This document shows positions 42,912 to 54,905 of a stretch of DNA of 64,000 nucleotides, piece after piece (within the stretch, counting starts at the first letter, position 1; each line of letters begins with the position of its first letter). The notes below the pieces were generated by a model, which had not been told where the DNA came from, searched no databases, and worked only from the letters and a program-made list of their open reading frames with translations. This DNA is from Heliocidaris tuberculata (lineage: Eukaryota; Echinodermata; Echinoidea; Camarodonta; Echinometridae), in the NCBI GenBank assembly GCA_025618425.1, contig CM046832.1, positions 54,736,993 through 54,800,992 of the forward strand, written 5' to 3'. The position numbers and the translations under genes are program-made.

Positions 42912-43738
42912 AAGATCATGTTGTCCTGATATTAATACCAAAAGAGTAATGAGAAGTCAACACAAAACCTCTATCTCCCACTCTGAATAATTGAGCCTTT
43001 CATTGATTCTCATTTAAATAAGTAACCATGACAACCAAATTTTATCAGTTTCCAGTACACTCAGTCATACCCTCCATAGTAAATCATAAAGCAATCCATC
43101 ACATCTAATTACGTATTTTCAAAGGCCTCCCAACTTGGAAAATATTGAAATGTCCGTCCGTGACGCGAACTGATCACATTCGTATTGAAACAAATTCAGC
43201 TGCTAATAGTGACATATCACTGGCTAGATAGATCGACATGGAAGTCTCTACCATAGGTCTCTACCATCCCCTAAGCTTGGATCCCAATGAGTTACCTCCA
43301 ACAGCGTAGCCAATAGGGATCAGGGGAACATCGCGACCCCATAAAAAAGTCCGGTACTCCATGTGCCTCACCCCGCCCCCATTTGGAGGTTGATGGTAGA
43401 ACAAAATATCCATCCATTATTTTTGGCACCTTTCCGACACCACACCGAAAGTTGCTTGCTGAAACTAATGGGCTGAGCTTGATGACTTTATAACATATGT
43501 CAGACCTCACTTATGTTTTCTTGTTTACTTGCATGGCGTGCTCGATGATATCGCTTTCATTAGCTTTTCGACTTCGGTAATATCATTTAGTAAACACATT
43601 TTAACCGATCTGTTGGCTTCGGAAGACACAGAAAAATGGGTAAGTAAATTTCTATTTCTATCTAAGGGTCGGGGAAGTAGGAGGTTAGTTACCATTAGCG
43701 TAGACAGGTCCTCATAAGTGGGGGGTATGCTTTCCCTC

Positions 43739-43994
43739 AAGGAATATATATATATTTAATGAAAGAAATGTCACTAAGAGATGGTCGTAGCTTTTATTGT
43801 CCTCCTTTATTTGTCAAGCTTTCGATCAATGATCTTCATCAGGACTTTATAAAAAAAAAAAAAAAAATGATGGCTGACATAATTTTGTGTTTTTATACAG
43901 TCCTGATGAAGATCATTGATCGAAAGCTTGACAAATAAAGGAGGACAATAAAAGCTACGACCGTCTCATAGTGACATTTCTTTCATTATACCTT
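43739..43994. mobile_element. Foldback MITE, about 255 bases
   Basis: The arms AATGAAAGAAATGTCACTA... and TAGTGACATTTCTTTCATT pair. The middle arms GATCAATGATCTTCATCAGG and CCTGATGAAGATCATTGATC flank a poly-A loop. Confidence 0.87.
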
Positions 43995-44049
43995 CCACTA
44001 AAACAACTATGAGTGACCACCAGCGTTGTGTTCGAGGAACATTTCTTAC

Positions 44050-44081
44050 AATATTTCCTATATATATATATATATATAAAC

Positions 44082-44132
<51 letters not shown>
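44050..44132. repeat. (TA)n microsatellite
   Basis: Long alternating TA tract. A second lies at 44528-44581 and others at 44866-44903, 45778-45806 and 61289-61334. Confidence 0.9.
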
Positions 44133-44136
<4 letters not shown>

Positions 44137-44523
44137 TTTATACACACACACACATACACGTAAGGAAATAACATATACAACAGTTTCGGCAGCTCTCGTG
44201 GAAATAAATACAATAACACGATAAAAACTACTTTCGAAAAATAAACTCAAGACAATTTCAATAGCCCTGTCTATCACCTTTAGAAATGTGCGAACATTAT
44301 AATGGTGTATTACGTAATCCGAACCTGATTTCTATGGGCAGTACAATAGGCCTTTGAAATTGCCCTTGAGTTTATTTTTCGAAAGTACTTTTTATCGTGT
44401 TCAATGTGAAAGGAAATGAGAGAATAATGGTTGCGTACCTTAAATCAAAGTTCCCCAGAGCTGTCCTCCCTTTTGGGAACTTTGATTTAAGCTACGCAAC
44501 CATTATTCTCTCATTTCCTTTCA

Positions 44524-44585
<62 letters not shown>

Positions 44586-44659
44586 TTTTTAATAACATAA
44601 ATGCACACACTGGTATCAATATGCCTTTAACACTTCATTTATTTGATGTACGATAAAAG

Positions 44660-44772
44660 AGCAATGTAGATAAAATGCCTTGCTCAAGGGCATAAGTGCC
44701 GTGCCGGGGATCGAACGCCCGATCCTCGCAACTCCAGTCAAGCGCCTTAAACCACTGGACCACGGCACCTCC
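44660..44772 (-). mobile_element. tRNA-derived SINE, minus strand
   Basis: Reverse strand: GGTGCCGTGGTCCAGTGG (box A-like TGGTCCAGTGG), then GCGTTCGATCC (box B-like) and GGCACGGCAC closing the tRNA-like head. A CCCTTGAGCAAGGCATTTTA tail domain follows. The arms do not fold into a fully standard tRNA, and the tail continues as in SINEs. A relative is at 55985-56115. Confidence 0.65.
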
Positions 44773-44799
44773 ACTCCACATATATATACCCACAAACGC

Positions 44800-44828
44800 G
44801 CGCGCGCACACACACACACACACTCGCG

Positions 44829-44870
<42 letters not shown>
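44800..44870. repeat. (CA)n microsatellite
   Basis: CGCGCGCACACACA run followed by a long CA run and then TA. Confidence 0.9.
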
Positions 44871-44906
<36 letters not shown>

Positions 44907-45733
44907 AAAGGAAATGGGAGAATAATGGTTGCGTAGCTTAAATCAAAGTTCCCAAGAGGGAGGACAGCTCTGGGGAACTTTGATTTAAGCTACGCAACCA
45001 TTATTCTCTCATTTCCTTTCATATTGTATTTATTTCCACGAGACCTGCCAAAGCTGTTGTATATGTTATTCCCTTACGTGTGTGTGTTAATGTATAGATA
45101 TATTATATAATATTGTCAGTGTCATATATTACAAAGAAAAAAAAATTGCTTGTTACATTAAAAGGGATGAAAGAGATTAAAAGGGATAAATGCTCTTTGA
45201 AATAGAAGCATTTATCAAAGGTAAGGTGAGGGATGAGGTGTAATTATCAAAATGGGTACTTATAAGAATATGGAACGGGAACTTATTCGAAAGAGAAATG
45301 GGGGTACTTATCTGAAGTTAAAAGGAAAAGTAGGGGCACTGTGCCCACATGCAACCCCCGGAGCGGTGCTTCTGACCGGGTCTACATGTTATGATTGTCA
45401 TTTCATCATTCTTCTATATGTATAGTTGGGTGATGATGACACAGGTCATCATCCTCGATAAATAGTGGGGGTGATATATTCCCTATTTACCCACCACATT
45501 CGATTCCTGTGACTTTATTTTCATTTCAATTTTGAAAATTGTTACTATTACTAATAACAATTTATGAGTGTGGCAAAATTGCATTATAAAGGAAGGTTAC
45601 CGACTGAACCCTCTAAATCGAGTATAATGACATATACTTTTAATCTAATTTTTTTCTTCTGCATCATGGCTTTGAAAAAAACACTTCGAAATATATTGAG
45701 GTATGGTAACACAGGCCACCCCCAGCCCACTTC

Positions 45734-45738
<5 letters not shown>

Positions 45739-45806
<68 letters not shown>
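45739..45806. repeat. Poly-A followed by (TA)n
   Basis: About 38 A then about 14 TA units. Confidence 0.9.
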
Positions 45807-45808
<2 letters not shown>

Positions 45809-45999
45809 CCATATCCCTCCCACATCAACACCCATGTTGTATAATTTGAAGTAGATGGTTTTCACTTTCTAGTAGTGTGAAAAAAAAATATCGGGAAAAA
45901 TCAGAAGCAACAACAGAACTGTTGATAAATATTAATAAATTCATATAAATCTACAACATTTTTACATAAATAGATAATATCTATACTGAAATAAAGTAT

Positions 46000-47470
46000 A
46001 TATAAATTTGAATGATATTAAAGGCATTGATTAACTTTGCCCACGATTGAAAAAAAAAATTCACTGTTCCAGCTAATGCTGTAATCATAATTGCAAACCT
46101 TTAGTTCAGACAGGAATCGCCTGAGTTTTATAAGCTGATCGGTCGTTTATATATCAAGATATTTCCGATTGAACATTGATGTCGGGATAGAGTACCACCG
46201 AACCCTAAAGAACTCTTACGGTTGGCATACCTCGCTCTATCACAGAATACCGTACGGGCTGGAAACCCGCTCTGAAATCGCCAAGCGCTGGTGCTTGGTT
46301 TTTGTGACTGCAGCGCAGCGAAGAAGCCGAGCGACTTGCGCTAGCGATTGATCGCGATTTTCTCTTTTTTAGGATAGTAAACGGGTTCCATTTTCTCTCA
46401 TACTTTCACATATCCCTAATTATATATGTAGTTAGAGGACTGCACACAATTCACTGGCATTTGAGCTGATTTTACAATTTTTCACAAAGTTAATCAATCA
46501 CTTTAATAAATATTATATATCAAATTGTATCTATCTACAGCATATGTATATTTTACACCATTTAAGTTTGTGTTTCGTTTTGTTTTGTTTTGTTGTTTTT
46601 TTTTGTGGGGGGGGGTGAAACCTGGGGGATGTTTGTACACACCATCCCCCACCTGAAAAGTTGGGGGATGTATACCCCATCCCCCCGCTATCTACGCCCC
46701 TGTTAGTTACCATGTCTTAGCATATTGCCAGAAATCTACTTAAAATGGAAAAATAACCCTTTAAAACCATGAATGGATAGGTTACACAATTATCAATACG
46801 ACTGCACCTGTAACATGATACTTGTGTGCATAACTTCATGCGAAATCTTGATTTCAACATATATCCACTTTTTGAGAAACACTATGATAGATGGTAATTT
46901 CATTTTGAAATAGGAAGAACAGCTTCAGTAACAATAGATTCAGATTCATATTTCATTCCCTGTTTTCAATCATATTAACATAATACTGCAGTGCGTAACA
47001 TAAAATAAACATAACAACAACAATATAACAATGATGTTTTTCCATAGATATGGGTATATAATTAAATATCAAGAAGTAAAGTATATGATGCACAAATATT
47101 GACCTAAGTGATGTTGAAAACAGTTGGACATGTTTAGAAGCAGAGCTTGTATATAACATGTCCAGAAAATTAAATAACTTAATCACGATTGGGTCGTTCA
47201 GTAATATTAAATTCATAAAGCATCATTACGAGAAGCGAATTATTGATAAGAGAGAATTGATAAGTGAGTTGAGGTAGAAGGATAATTGCTTCAACCCACA
47301 AGAAAAACTATTAAAGTGTGAAAGTATAAAGTGAAAGTGCAAGACGGTGTAGAAACAAAAGAGAATGAAGAGAAGGAGGATGGAGGAAGGAGGAGACTGA
47401 AAGAAAGTGAGTGTGTCTGTGTGTGAGAAGAAGGGAGAGAGAGGGTAGCAAAAAGGAGGGGTGAAACGGG
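46000..47470. other. Intergenic, one GC-richer island
   Basis: Mostly AT-rich with no gene seen. At 46180-46350 there is a balanced-GC island with paired words (GCTGGAAACCCGC; GCCAAGCGCTGGTGCTTGG) that I cannot assign. At 46590-46700 a G/C-rich stretch with TCTACGCCCCTG resembles a hAT-like MITE end. Confidence 0.35.
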
Positions 47471-47479
47471 AGTAAGACA

Positions 47480-47521
47480 GAGAAGAGAGAAGGAGATGGA
47501 GAGAGAGAGAGAGAGAGAAAG

Positions 47522-47562
<41 letters not shown>
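47480..47562. repeat. (GA)n microsatellite
   Basis: Interrupted GAGAGA tract of about 80 bases just past the 3' end of the LINE coding region. Confidence 0.9.
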
Positions 47563-47567
<5 letters not shown>

Positions 47568-47639
47568 TCCTGCTCGCTCAGTTTGAATTCATTGCATAAT
47601 TATGGTTGAAGAAGATGTTTTTTAACTTGCTTTTGAAAA

Positions 47640-50540
47640 AAGTTTAGACTTTTGGAGTTGATTATATCGCTGCTATACGTGAGTTCCAGTATTTTGGGCT
47701 GTAGAAAGAAACGGTTTCGTGTGCAAAAAGAGTGCGGGTGCGGGGAAGGTGGAAACGGTTGGATTGTCTTGTTGGGTATTTGTGTATGGAACTGTTTCTT
47801 GATCTTTTGAACATGTTAATGAAAGTGTGTGGCAGTTCGTTTTTATTCAATTTATACATGAATTGTCCTGTTTGAAAAAGAAATAAATCTGGAAACTTTA
47901 GAATTTTTATTTGTAAAATAAAGAATTGCTATGTGAACGAACTGGAGCATTATGCATTATCCTTGTGATTTGTTGTTGTTGTTGTTGTTGTAAGATAGTA
48001 ATTTTATCGGTAAGATATTTATTAGTGTTACCCCAAGCCATTATTCCATAATTAAGATAAGGTAATATCAGTGAAAAATATAGTATGAAAAGTGTAGTTC
48101 TAGGGAAGAAATATTTGAGTTTATTCACTATTCCAATAATTTTGGATATATTTTGTATGTGCATGTCCCAAATTAGTTTATCGTCAGTCGTAAGCCTTAG
48201 AAATTTTGTTGATACCTTATCCAGCCGCGCGCCGTCCAAAAAAATATTTCCAGGTAAGTTTTGCAAGGTGTTACTAAACAGCATAAAATTTGTCTTTAGT
48301 ATGTTCAGTGATAACTTGCTTGCTTTTACCCATTATATGCATTTAAGTTCTTTGTTTACTGTTGAAAGAAGGGTATTAGGATTAGAATGAGAATAAAATA
48401 GGTTTGAATCGTCTGCAAATAGAATAAATGATAGTACATCTGAGGATTTATAAAAGTCATTTATGTATATGATAAATAATAAGGGACCAAGTAGACTTCC
48501 CTGTGGAACACAACAGCTTATGAGTCGTAACGATGACCTATGATTATTCATTTCTACAAATTGTTTTCTGTTTGATGAATAATTCCTGAACCATTCCAAG
48601 GCTTTCCCTCGAACACCGTAGTGCGATAACTTATGTAGGGGAATATTATGGTTTATAGTATCGAAAGCCTTGGAAAAGTCCAGGAATATTGTGATGGTAT
48701 GCAAGCGGTGATCAATGGCATGGGCTATAGTATCTATGCATGTTGATATTGCCTGTGTTGTATTATGGTTTGCTCGAAAGCCAAACTGTGAATCACAAAT
48801 AATGTTATGTTTATTGAGAAAGGCTGTAACTCTGACAAAGAAAATTCTAAAACTTTGGAGAGGGGTGATAAAAATGATATTGGCCTATAATTATTGGTTT
48901 CTAAAGCATCACCTTTCTTGAATATTGGGATGACTTTGGCTATTTTTCGCTATTCGGTACTATACTCGTAGTTAATGATAAGTTAAAAATATGAACCAAA
49001 GGATTTGCAATCGATGAGATAATTGACTTAAGAAGGTAATTATCAATGTCATCATGCCCTGAACTTTTCTTCCCTTCCAATTTATTTACTATCCCAATAA
49101 ATTCCTCGCGGTTTGTTGAGACAAAAAACAATGAAGATGGGTTTTGGTTATTCAAAAAGTTGTGGAATGTTCTTTCGGTTGTCAAAATGTTTTCTGCTAG
49201 GTTTTGTCCAATTTGGGAGAAGTATGAGTTGAAGATTTCAGCCATCGCTTGAGGGTCTTCGACTATAGTATTAGTGTTGCGATTTAATTTTAGTTATTTT
49301 TTGTGTCTTATCGTTTCTGTTTAAGGTTCTATTCATTATTTTCCATGTATTTTTCATGTTATTTTTGTTAAGTTCGTATTGCGTTTTATAATAATGTTTC
49401 TTGCCTTTCGTAGTACATTAGTAAGAACATTTTTATATCGAGTGTATTTTCTCGGGTCTTATATTGAGTGTATTTTTCACGGGTCTTATTAATTTAATTG
49501 GTTTTGTATTTATAATATAGATTGTTTTTCCGGTTTATTGATCTTAAGATGGATTTGGTTACCCATGGAGATGGCTTCTTTTTATAGTTATTAACTTGTT
49601 TTCTTAATGGTATACAAATATCAAATTGACCCTTGAGAATGTTTAAAAAGTCATCGTAAGCTTCATTCACATCCTCAGAAATACATATTTCTTGCCAGTC
49701 AAAGGTACTTAAATGTTCATTAAGGCGTTCTAAGTTTCTGGCATTTAATCTGCGAGTTTGAACTTTGCGGGTACGTTTGTCAACAGGTGTGTTTGAAAGC
49801 TTAGTGATTCCTGATTCAATGGGCAGTTGCATGTTAGTAAAGATATTATCAATCAAGGTGGCGGATTGTTGTGTAACTCTAGTTGGTTTAGAGATAGTAG
49901 GTAAAAAAAAAGCAGACAAAATTAATTCTAGAAAATCATGAGAAAAACCTTGTCCATTGGAATGCAACAATTTAATATTGAAGTCACCCATTATAAAACA
50001 GTGTTTATTATGAATGATTGGACTTTGTAATATATTTTGGATATCTATCAAAAAATCGTCATGCGGAGATTGGGGAGGGCGGTATATGACACCTATTATT
50101 ACATTTCTACTCTCCTTCATTTCGGTCTCTATAAAAAGTGATTCAAAAGTATTGGTCATGTATGTCAAATCATTCAGAAAAGAGTACTCGAGTCTGTTCG
50201 GTATATAAATTCCCACGCCGCCTCCTGTTTTTACTTGTCTATTGTCAGATTGTTAGTAAGTAAACCATAATTATCAATATTCAGAAGAGAGTTGCTAGAC
50301 TGGTGTAACCAGGTTTCAGTGAGTCCAATTACTGGGCTATTTTCTGGATTAAAGCTTTCAAGAAGTTTCAAAATTTTTGTTCAAACTCCTAATGTTTAAA
50401 TGAAAAAGGAAAATGTTATCAGTCATATCCTTTTTTTTTTAATGGATTCGAATTGGTTCAAGGTGAAGTATTTGGAAGATATGTAATGTTGCCATTCATC
50501 ATTGTCATCAAAGTTAAGAATCAACTCCTCCGAGTTCGTA
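47640..50540 (-). mobile_element. Degenerate APE-type non-LTR retrotransposon (CR1/jockey-like)
   Basis: Reading the minus strand: an endonuclease start (LFHLNIRSLNKNF near 50410), GLTETWL, GGGVGIYIPNRL, GVIYRPP and MGDFNIKLL of an APE-type endonuclease (50.4-49.5 kb). Then the reverse transcriptase, with FLDFSKAFDTINHNI, VPQGSLLGPLLFIIYIND and the catalytic FADD (48.7-48.33 kb). Then a connection/C-terminal part (LPYLNYGIMAWGN, 48.28-47.9 kb) and a YPTRQSNRFHLP terminal segment (47.86-47.66 kb). Frameshifts and stops break it at several places (near 50245, 49400, 48940, 48300), so it cannot be autonomous. Endonuclease and polymerase in one ORF is typical of this group. The clade is not certain. 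Confidence 0.85.
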
Positions 50541-50627
50541 TTTAATTAACTGGAAATGCAAGTGTCGTATTCCTGATTTACTGGTCTGGTGCACCGTGGT
50601 GATTTCATGCTATATGTACCACATCTT

Positions 50628-50783
50628 GGCCCCGTTTCATAAAACTTACCATTAACGGTAACTTTGCCATCAATGGTAACGCCCATGGAAACCTTGATTT
50701 TGGTTGGCTGTTGAGTTTTGTTACCATGGTAGTTACCATTGATAGCAAAGTTACCATTAATGTAAGTTTTATGTAACGGGGCC
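50628..50783. mobile_element. Foldback MITE, GGCCCCGTTTCATAAAA ends
   Basis: GGCCCCGTTTCATAAAACTT and AAGTTTTATGTAACGGGGCC bound it. ACCATTAACGGTAAC-like words repeat in both arms. About 156 bases, noncoding. Confidence 0.85.
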
Positions 50784-51374
50784 CTTTAATATGATGAAGT
50801 ATACCCTTACCCCCGCCTCCTCCCGCCTCATACGCCAATGTCTGGAGACAGCGGAGTCATGATTCTCATTTCTGTGTCCAATTTCAAGAGTGACATTATA
50901 TTCTCAAAATTCAAAGCTGAGCTTGATGGTTTGATTACACGTCATATCTCGTTTACTGTGATGAATACTTAATAACAACTGATGGATCCCTTTATCGACC
51001 TCAATTAACATTTACTCACATAATATAACTGATCCATCATCTTGAAAAGAATACAGTTGTCAGATGTGTAAAGGTTGTCACATGTTGATTTTTTACATAG
51101 AGTTGGGCAGACTTTCTTGATTATACTGAAACGAAAGTGTTCATTTCTTGACAACATGGAATAGCAATAATATCCTTCTTGGCCAGATGTAAACTTTATT
51201 CCATTTTCAATCAACGGTTTCACAAGATGAACACGAAATTTATAGAAAGGCCTTGCTGACCAGTTGACAGTGTGTGGTATCGCCTGCCTTCTTTTCCTGC
51301 AAAGGTTCGGGGAGAAAATACGAAAAAAATCGACAAAACAAATTGCATTAGAAATTAGGGAACAATAAAACAGA

Positions 51375-52176
51375 ATGAATAACTCTACGAATGACACCGA
51401 TGTATTACTCTGGAACATCAAACCTGAAGCCGGCATATATTTCATGAATTTAGTTCTTTGTATTTCTTTAAACGTTATAGTCTTGGTTATCATTCATCGA
51501 CAGAAAGAGATTCAAGTCTTGATGCGATTGTTACATCGATGTCTGGCCATTGCGTGTCTAGCAAACGGTATCATCTGGAAGCTCTTGTCCATTCTTTGGT
51601 TTGCTTTCAGTGATGAATATTCATGTTCCATTGTTACACTAATATTTCTGTTCCCTACTCGTTTTACTATAGTCATAATCATGACATGTCTATGTAGCAT
51701 CAACCTCAACATGTACCTTCTGATCGGCAGACCGATGCATTATCACATGATCGTCACCCCAAAGCGATTAAAAGTCGCTTTGGTGATCATCACCCTTATT
51801 GTTCTGCTGATAAGTGGATGTAGCTTTCCAGTAACCAGTTCTCCTGTTATCCAATACAGAATCGAACAGTGTGTGTTAAAAAAGAAACCCGTCCGATCGC
51901 TCGGATCTGCAAGGTCAGCAGAAGAAACCTGGATCTCTTAGACGATTCAAAGGAGTTGTCACAGTGTGCCTTCTCTCAGGCTCATTCCTCGCAGTATGGA
52001 CACCCTTATGTGTATCCTACGTGATCTGTGATGCTTCTGCAAAGCCCTGGGTGAATATTCTGGACAAGTTGGCCTCGTCAAGCTGCTGGGTGCAACCAAC
52101 AGTGTACTTGATGACTAACGAGGAAGCAAGGCGGATTTGTGTCTGTTTCATTCGCAACAGTCATCGACAATATTGA
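51375..52176 (+). pseudogene. GPCR paralogue 2, TM5 deleted and frameshifted
   Basis: An open frame of 188 codons (51375-51941) encodes TM1-TM4 and ECL2 of the same receptor family. It opens MNNSTNDTDVLLWNI, with ICL2 GRPMHYHMIVTPKR and NMY at the DRY position. It then jumps from CVLKK directly into ICL3 sequence in the wrong frame and stops. TM6-TM7 (VWTPLCVSYV, CWVQPTVYLMTNEEARR) are open in another frame to 52176. Against paralogue 3, roughly 165-170 bases are missing, covering all of TM5. The breakage is recent enough that the rest is undamaged. Confidence 0.85.
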
Positions 52177-52733
52177 ATAAACTAGCTTTATGAAATAATT
52201 AATCTTTCTATGAATCAACTCTGTAAAATATAGAATGTTGACGACCGACATGTGTTATGCAAATGTAATAATGCAGATGAATATGTGATATGTTTGCTAA
52301 CTTATTTTGCGAACTTGTATTTTGATGTATTATAGGATTAGTGATTCTACACAATCCATTATTATTGAATGACCTAATACAATAAAATACATGAAGGATA
52401 AACATATGCACATGCAATGAATAAAATTATTCTTTCAGAAGCAGAGTTTAGTGATGTCAATTTCGCAGCTTTAGGATGAGTATTATACGAAAACTACAAT
52501 TGGCACAGAGGAAGTTAAGTTTTTCTTTCATTTGTGTGTGGTAATATATGACATTATCATTTCCTATATACTTATTAATACTTCGTTGCAGGAGCATCGA
52601 ATGGGAACATGCAAGTTAAAAATCTTGAAAGGAGAAGGAGACTGAGAACTGAAATGGTTATTCAAATGCTTTGAATAACCTGGTTTAATGATACATAGCC
52701 CTTAAATTAAAGACAATACATTTTTAAAAAAAA

Positions 52734-54100
52734 CTAGAGGGGCCTTCAAAGGCGGCAGACCCACGCCTTGGCGGTGCTACAGAGTAGTTGCAATACTATA
52801 CTATGGGGTCAAAACTGAAATCTACATTGGGTGATTTCACGCTCGGTGTTGGTGTTTGTGGTTAGTGTTTATTTTGCCGCGAAATCATGATCTAACACCG
52901 ACTATGAAACGAGAAAAAAATCAGTCGGTGTTAGGTGTTGACCTCTGATTTTCTGACGTAGTTCCGGTTGCTGGTGTTTAATTTTTGTCAGATGTTGTCT
53001 GCTGAACCGAGCTCGGCAGCCGGTGTTTAATTTCATGTACAAAATTCCGTTCACTAACACTATACCCTAGGGATTAAGAAATTTTCATTTCACGTTCGGT
53101 GTTGGTGCTGGTGTTGCTACTTGTATGCTAGATACGGGAAATTTGGGGGATTAGCCGTGAGAAATAAAGTCAGTAGGCATCATTCGAAGTGTAATTTTAC
53201 AGGTGTTATGAGGTAGTATGTTCATATAGGTCTGAAATTAAATCTAGGCCAACATTTAGTCCAACGTTCGATCTAGAGCACATGCACGGAAAGGAACTAG
53301 ATCTACCTTTGCTTTTTAAAGGGGCGGAATGAGTGAATAAAAAATCCTACCTAGTTTTTTTTCCAGATAGATTTGATAAATATGATGTTCGATATTCCGT
53401 AGTAAAAGACCCAGAGAATCCACATTATTAACTAGGATGAGTTCTAAATCAACAATCACAATGCAAAAGTAATTAAACTTCACGGCTAATCTGAGCCGAT
53501 GCCCGAAATTTGGCCGTTTGCCATGTACGCGCTGGGCCGTCCGATCCGGCGTCTAGCTGCATATTGGCTACCGCAGCATTTTCTGCTGCAAGTGAGAAAC
53601 TCGAGAGAAATTAAATCTAAACTTACTGTTCCTATCAATACTATCCATTTCTGTGAAGTTTCTTACCGGTCTCTAGATCAAATAAGGATTGCTTTTAGAA
53701 TCACCGGACTACTCGGGCAATTTTACGATATTCTAGACTAATAAATCAGTAGTTAAAAACATTTTTTTCTTCTTCGTTGAGAATGGTGCTGACGCCATTA
53801 CCAGTGTTAAGCTATCGATGCGATTTGTTGGGATATCGGTATCGGCTCCGAAACGGCTCCGAAACATATACTATACTACAGAGTCAAAACTAGAAAATCT
53901 CACAGAATTTGCAGGGATCAACCAATCATCACCAAAATTTAATCGATTCTTTCCTGTCACTATCCAAACAATCCCTGAAAATTTGGTGCAAATCCGTTCA
54001 CCCGTTCTCTAGTTATCTTGTACACAAACAAACAAACAAACAAACATACAAACATACGGAACCCTTTACATAACCCTACCGATTTCATCGGCGTGGGTAA
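52734..54100. mobile_element. Repeat with inverted ACCCACGCC/GGCGTGGGT ends
   Basis: The left end, CAGACCCACGCCTTGGCGG, is matched inversely near the right end, TTCATCGGCGTGGGTAA. ATACTATACTA.GG/ACAGTCAAAAC phrases occur near both ends. The right part has an (ACAA)n run and the phrase GTGCAAATCCGTTCACCCGT. The interior (52835-53110) repeats a CGGTGTTGGTGTT word many times. The class is unknown; no protein is encoded. Confidence 0.5.
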
Positions 54101-54905
54101 CAAGCAATTTCTGTTCCTGCTCATTATTCTCACACTGATAACATATAAGTGTATTTATAAGCATAGGTGATCTAAAGCTGTATATTGCAGCATGATAAAC
54201 ATGATAAAGCAATCCTCAAGTAATAAAAGTGACATCTCAGTCAACAGACTAAGAAATCTCGACCATCAGTGCTCGGTATTATCTAAATCCCTAAAAAACG
54301 GGAGAAAGCTTTGACATCAGAACATCTCATCCTCAAACTCCGGAATCATAATCCTCTTTTCGTTGTTCGAATATAAAAGTGACGTTCTCAAAATGAAAAG
54401 TTGGACTTGATGAAGTGATTAAAAGTTATATCTCGTTTGTTCCCATGAATACTTAATAATATGTGATTGATTGAAAGCGTTTATCGTTTTATCCACCTTA
54501 CGTAGCGATTGTTTGCACAACGTAAAGGGTCCATTAACTTGCTAAGAATATAAAGTAGTCAGATGTGTAACGGTTGACACAAATCGACTTGGGAAGTGGG
54601 AGGGGGCAGATATAATTCTGAGTATTATAGGAAGAGCTGTTTTTAATTACTGAAAGGAAATTCTTCCTCCTTCATTTCTTAATGGCACTGACTAACATTT
54701 ACAGCATAATAACTGTTGAAAGTAGGTTCACTCTTTCCATTTTGCATTTTATGTACAACATTTCATTTCCCCTAGAAACGATCTTCACAATATGACGAGG
54801 AAGTTTGTGTACCAAAACCTCGCAGACCAGTAGCTGCAAACGGGTCGCCTGCATACTTCCCTTGCTGTTTAAAGGCTAGAAATACTTACCAAAGAATCAG
54901 AATGA

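Larger units (their letters stand above)
44157..45081. mobile_element. Compound inverted repeat with two mirror hairpins
   Basis: The outer arms (44157-44214 and 45023-45081) are inverted: ACAACAGTTTCGGCAGCTCT pairs with AGACCTGCCAAAGCTGTTGT with small gaps. Inside are two copies of one strong hairpin, 44404-44526 and 44903-45023 (stem GGTTGCGTA.CTTAAATCAAA). Their loops are in opposite orientation (GAGCTGTCCTCCC versus GGGAGGACAGCTC). A tRNA-derived SINE and (TA)n/(CA)n tracts lie between. Confidence 0.75.

Noticed and set aside
44690..44772. Functional tRNA gene
   Set aside because: The A and B boxes are good, but the arms do not form a clean cloverleaf and the sequence continues into a SINE tail shared with 55985-56115.
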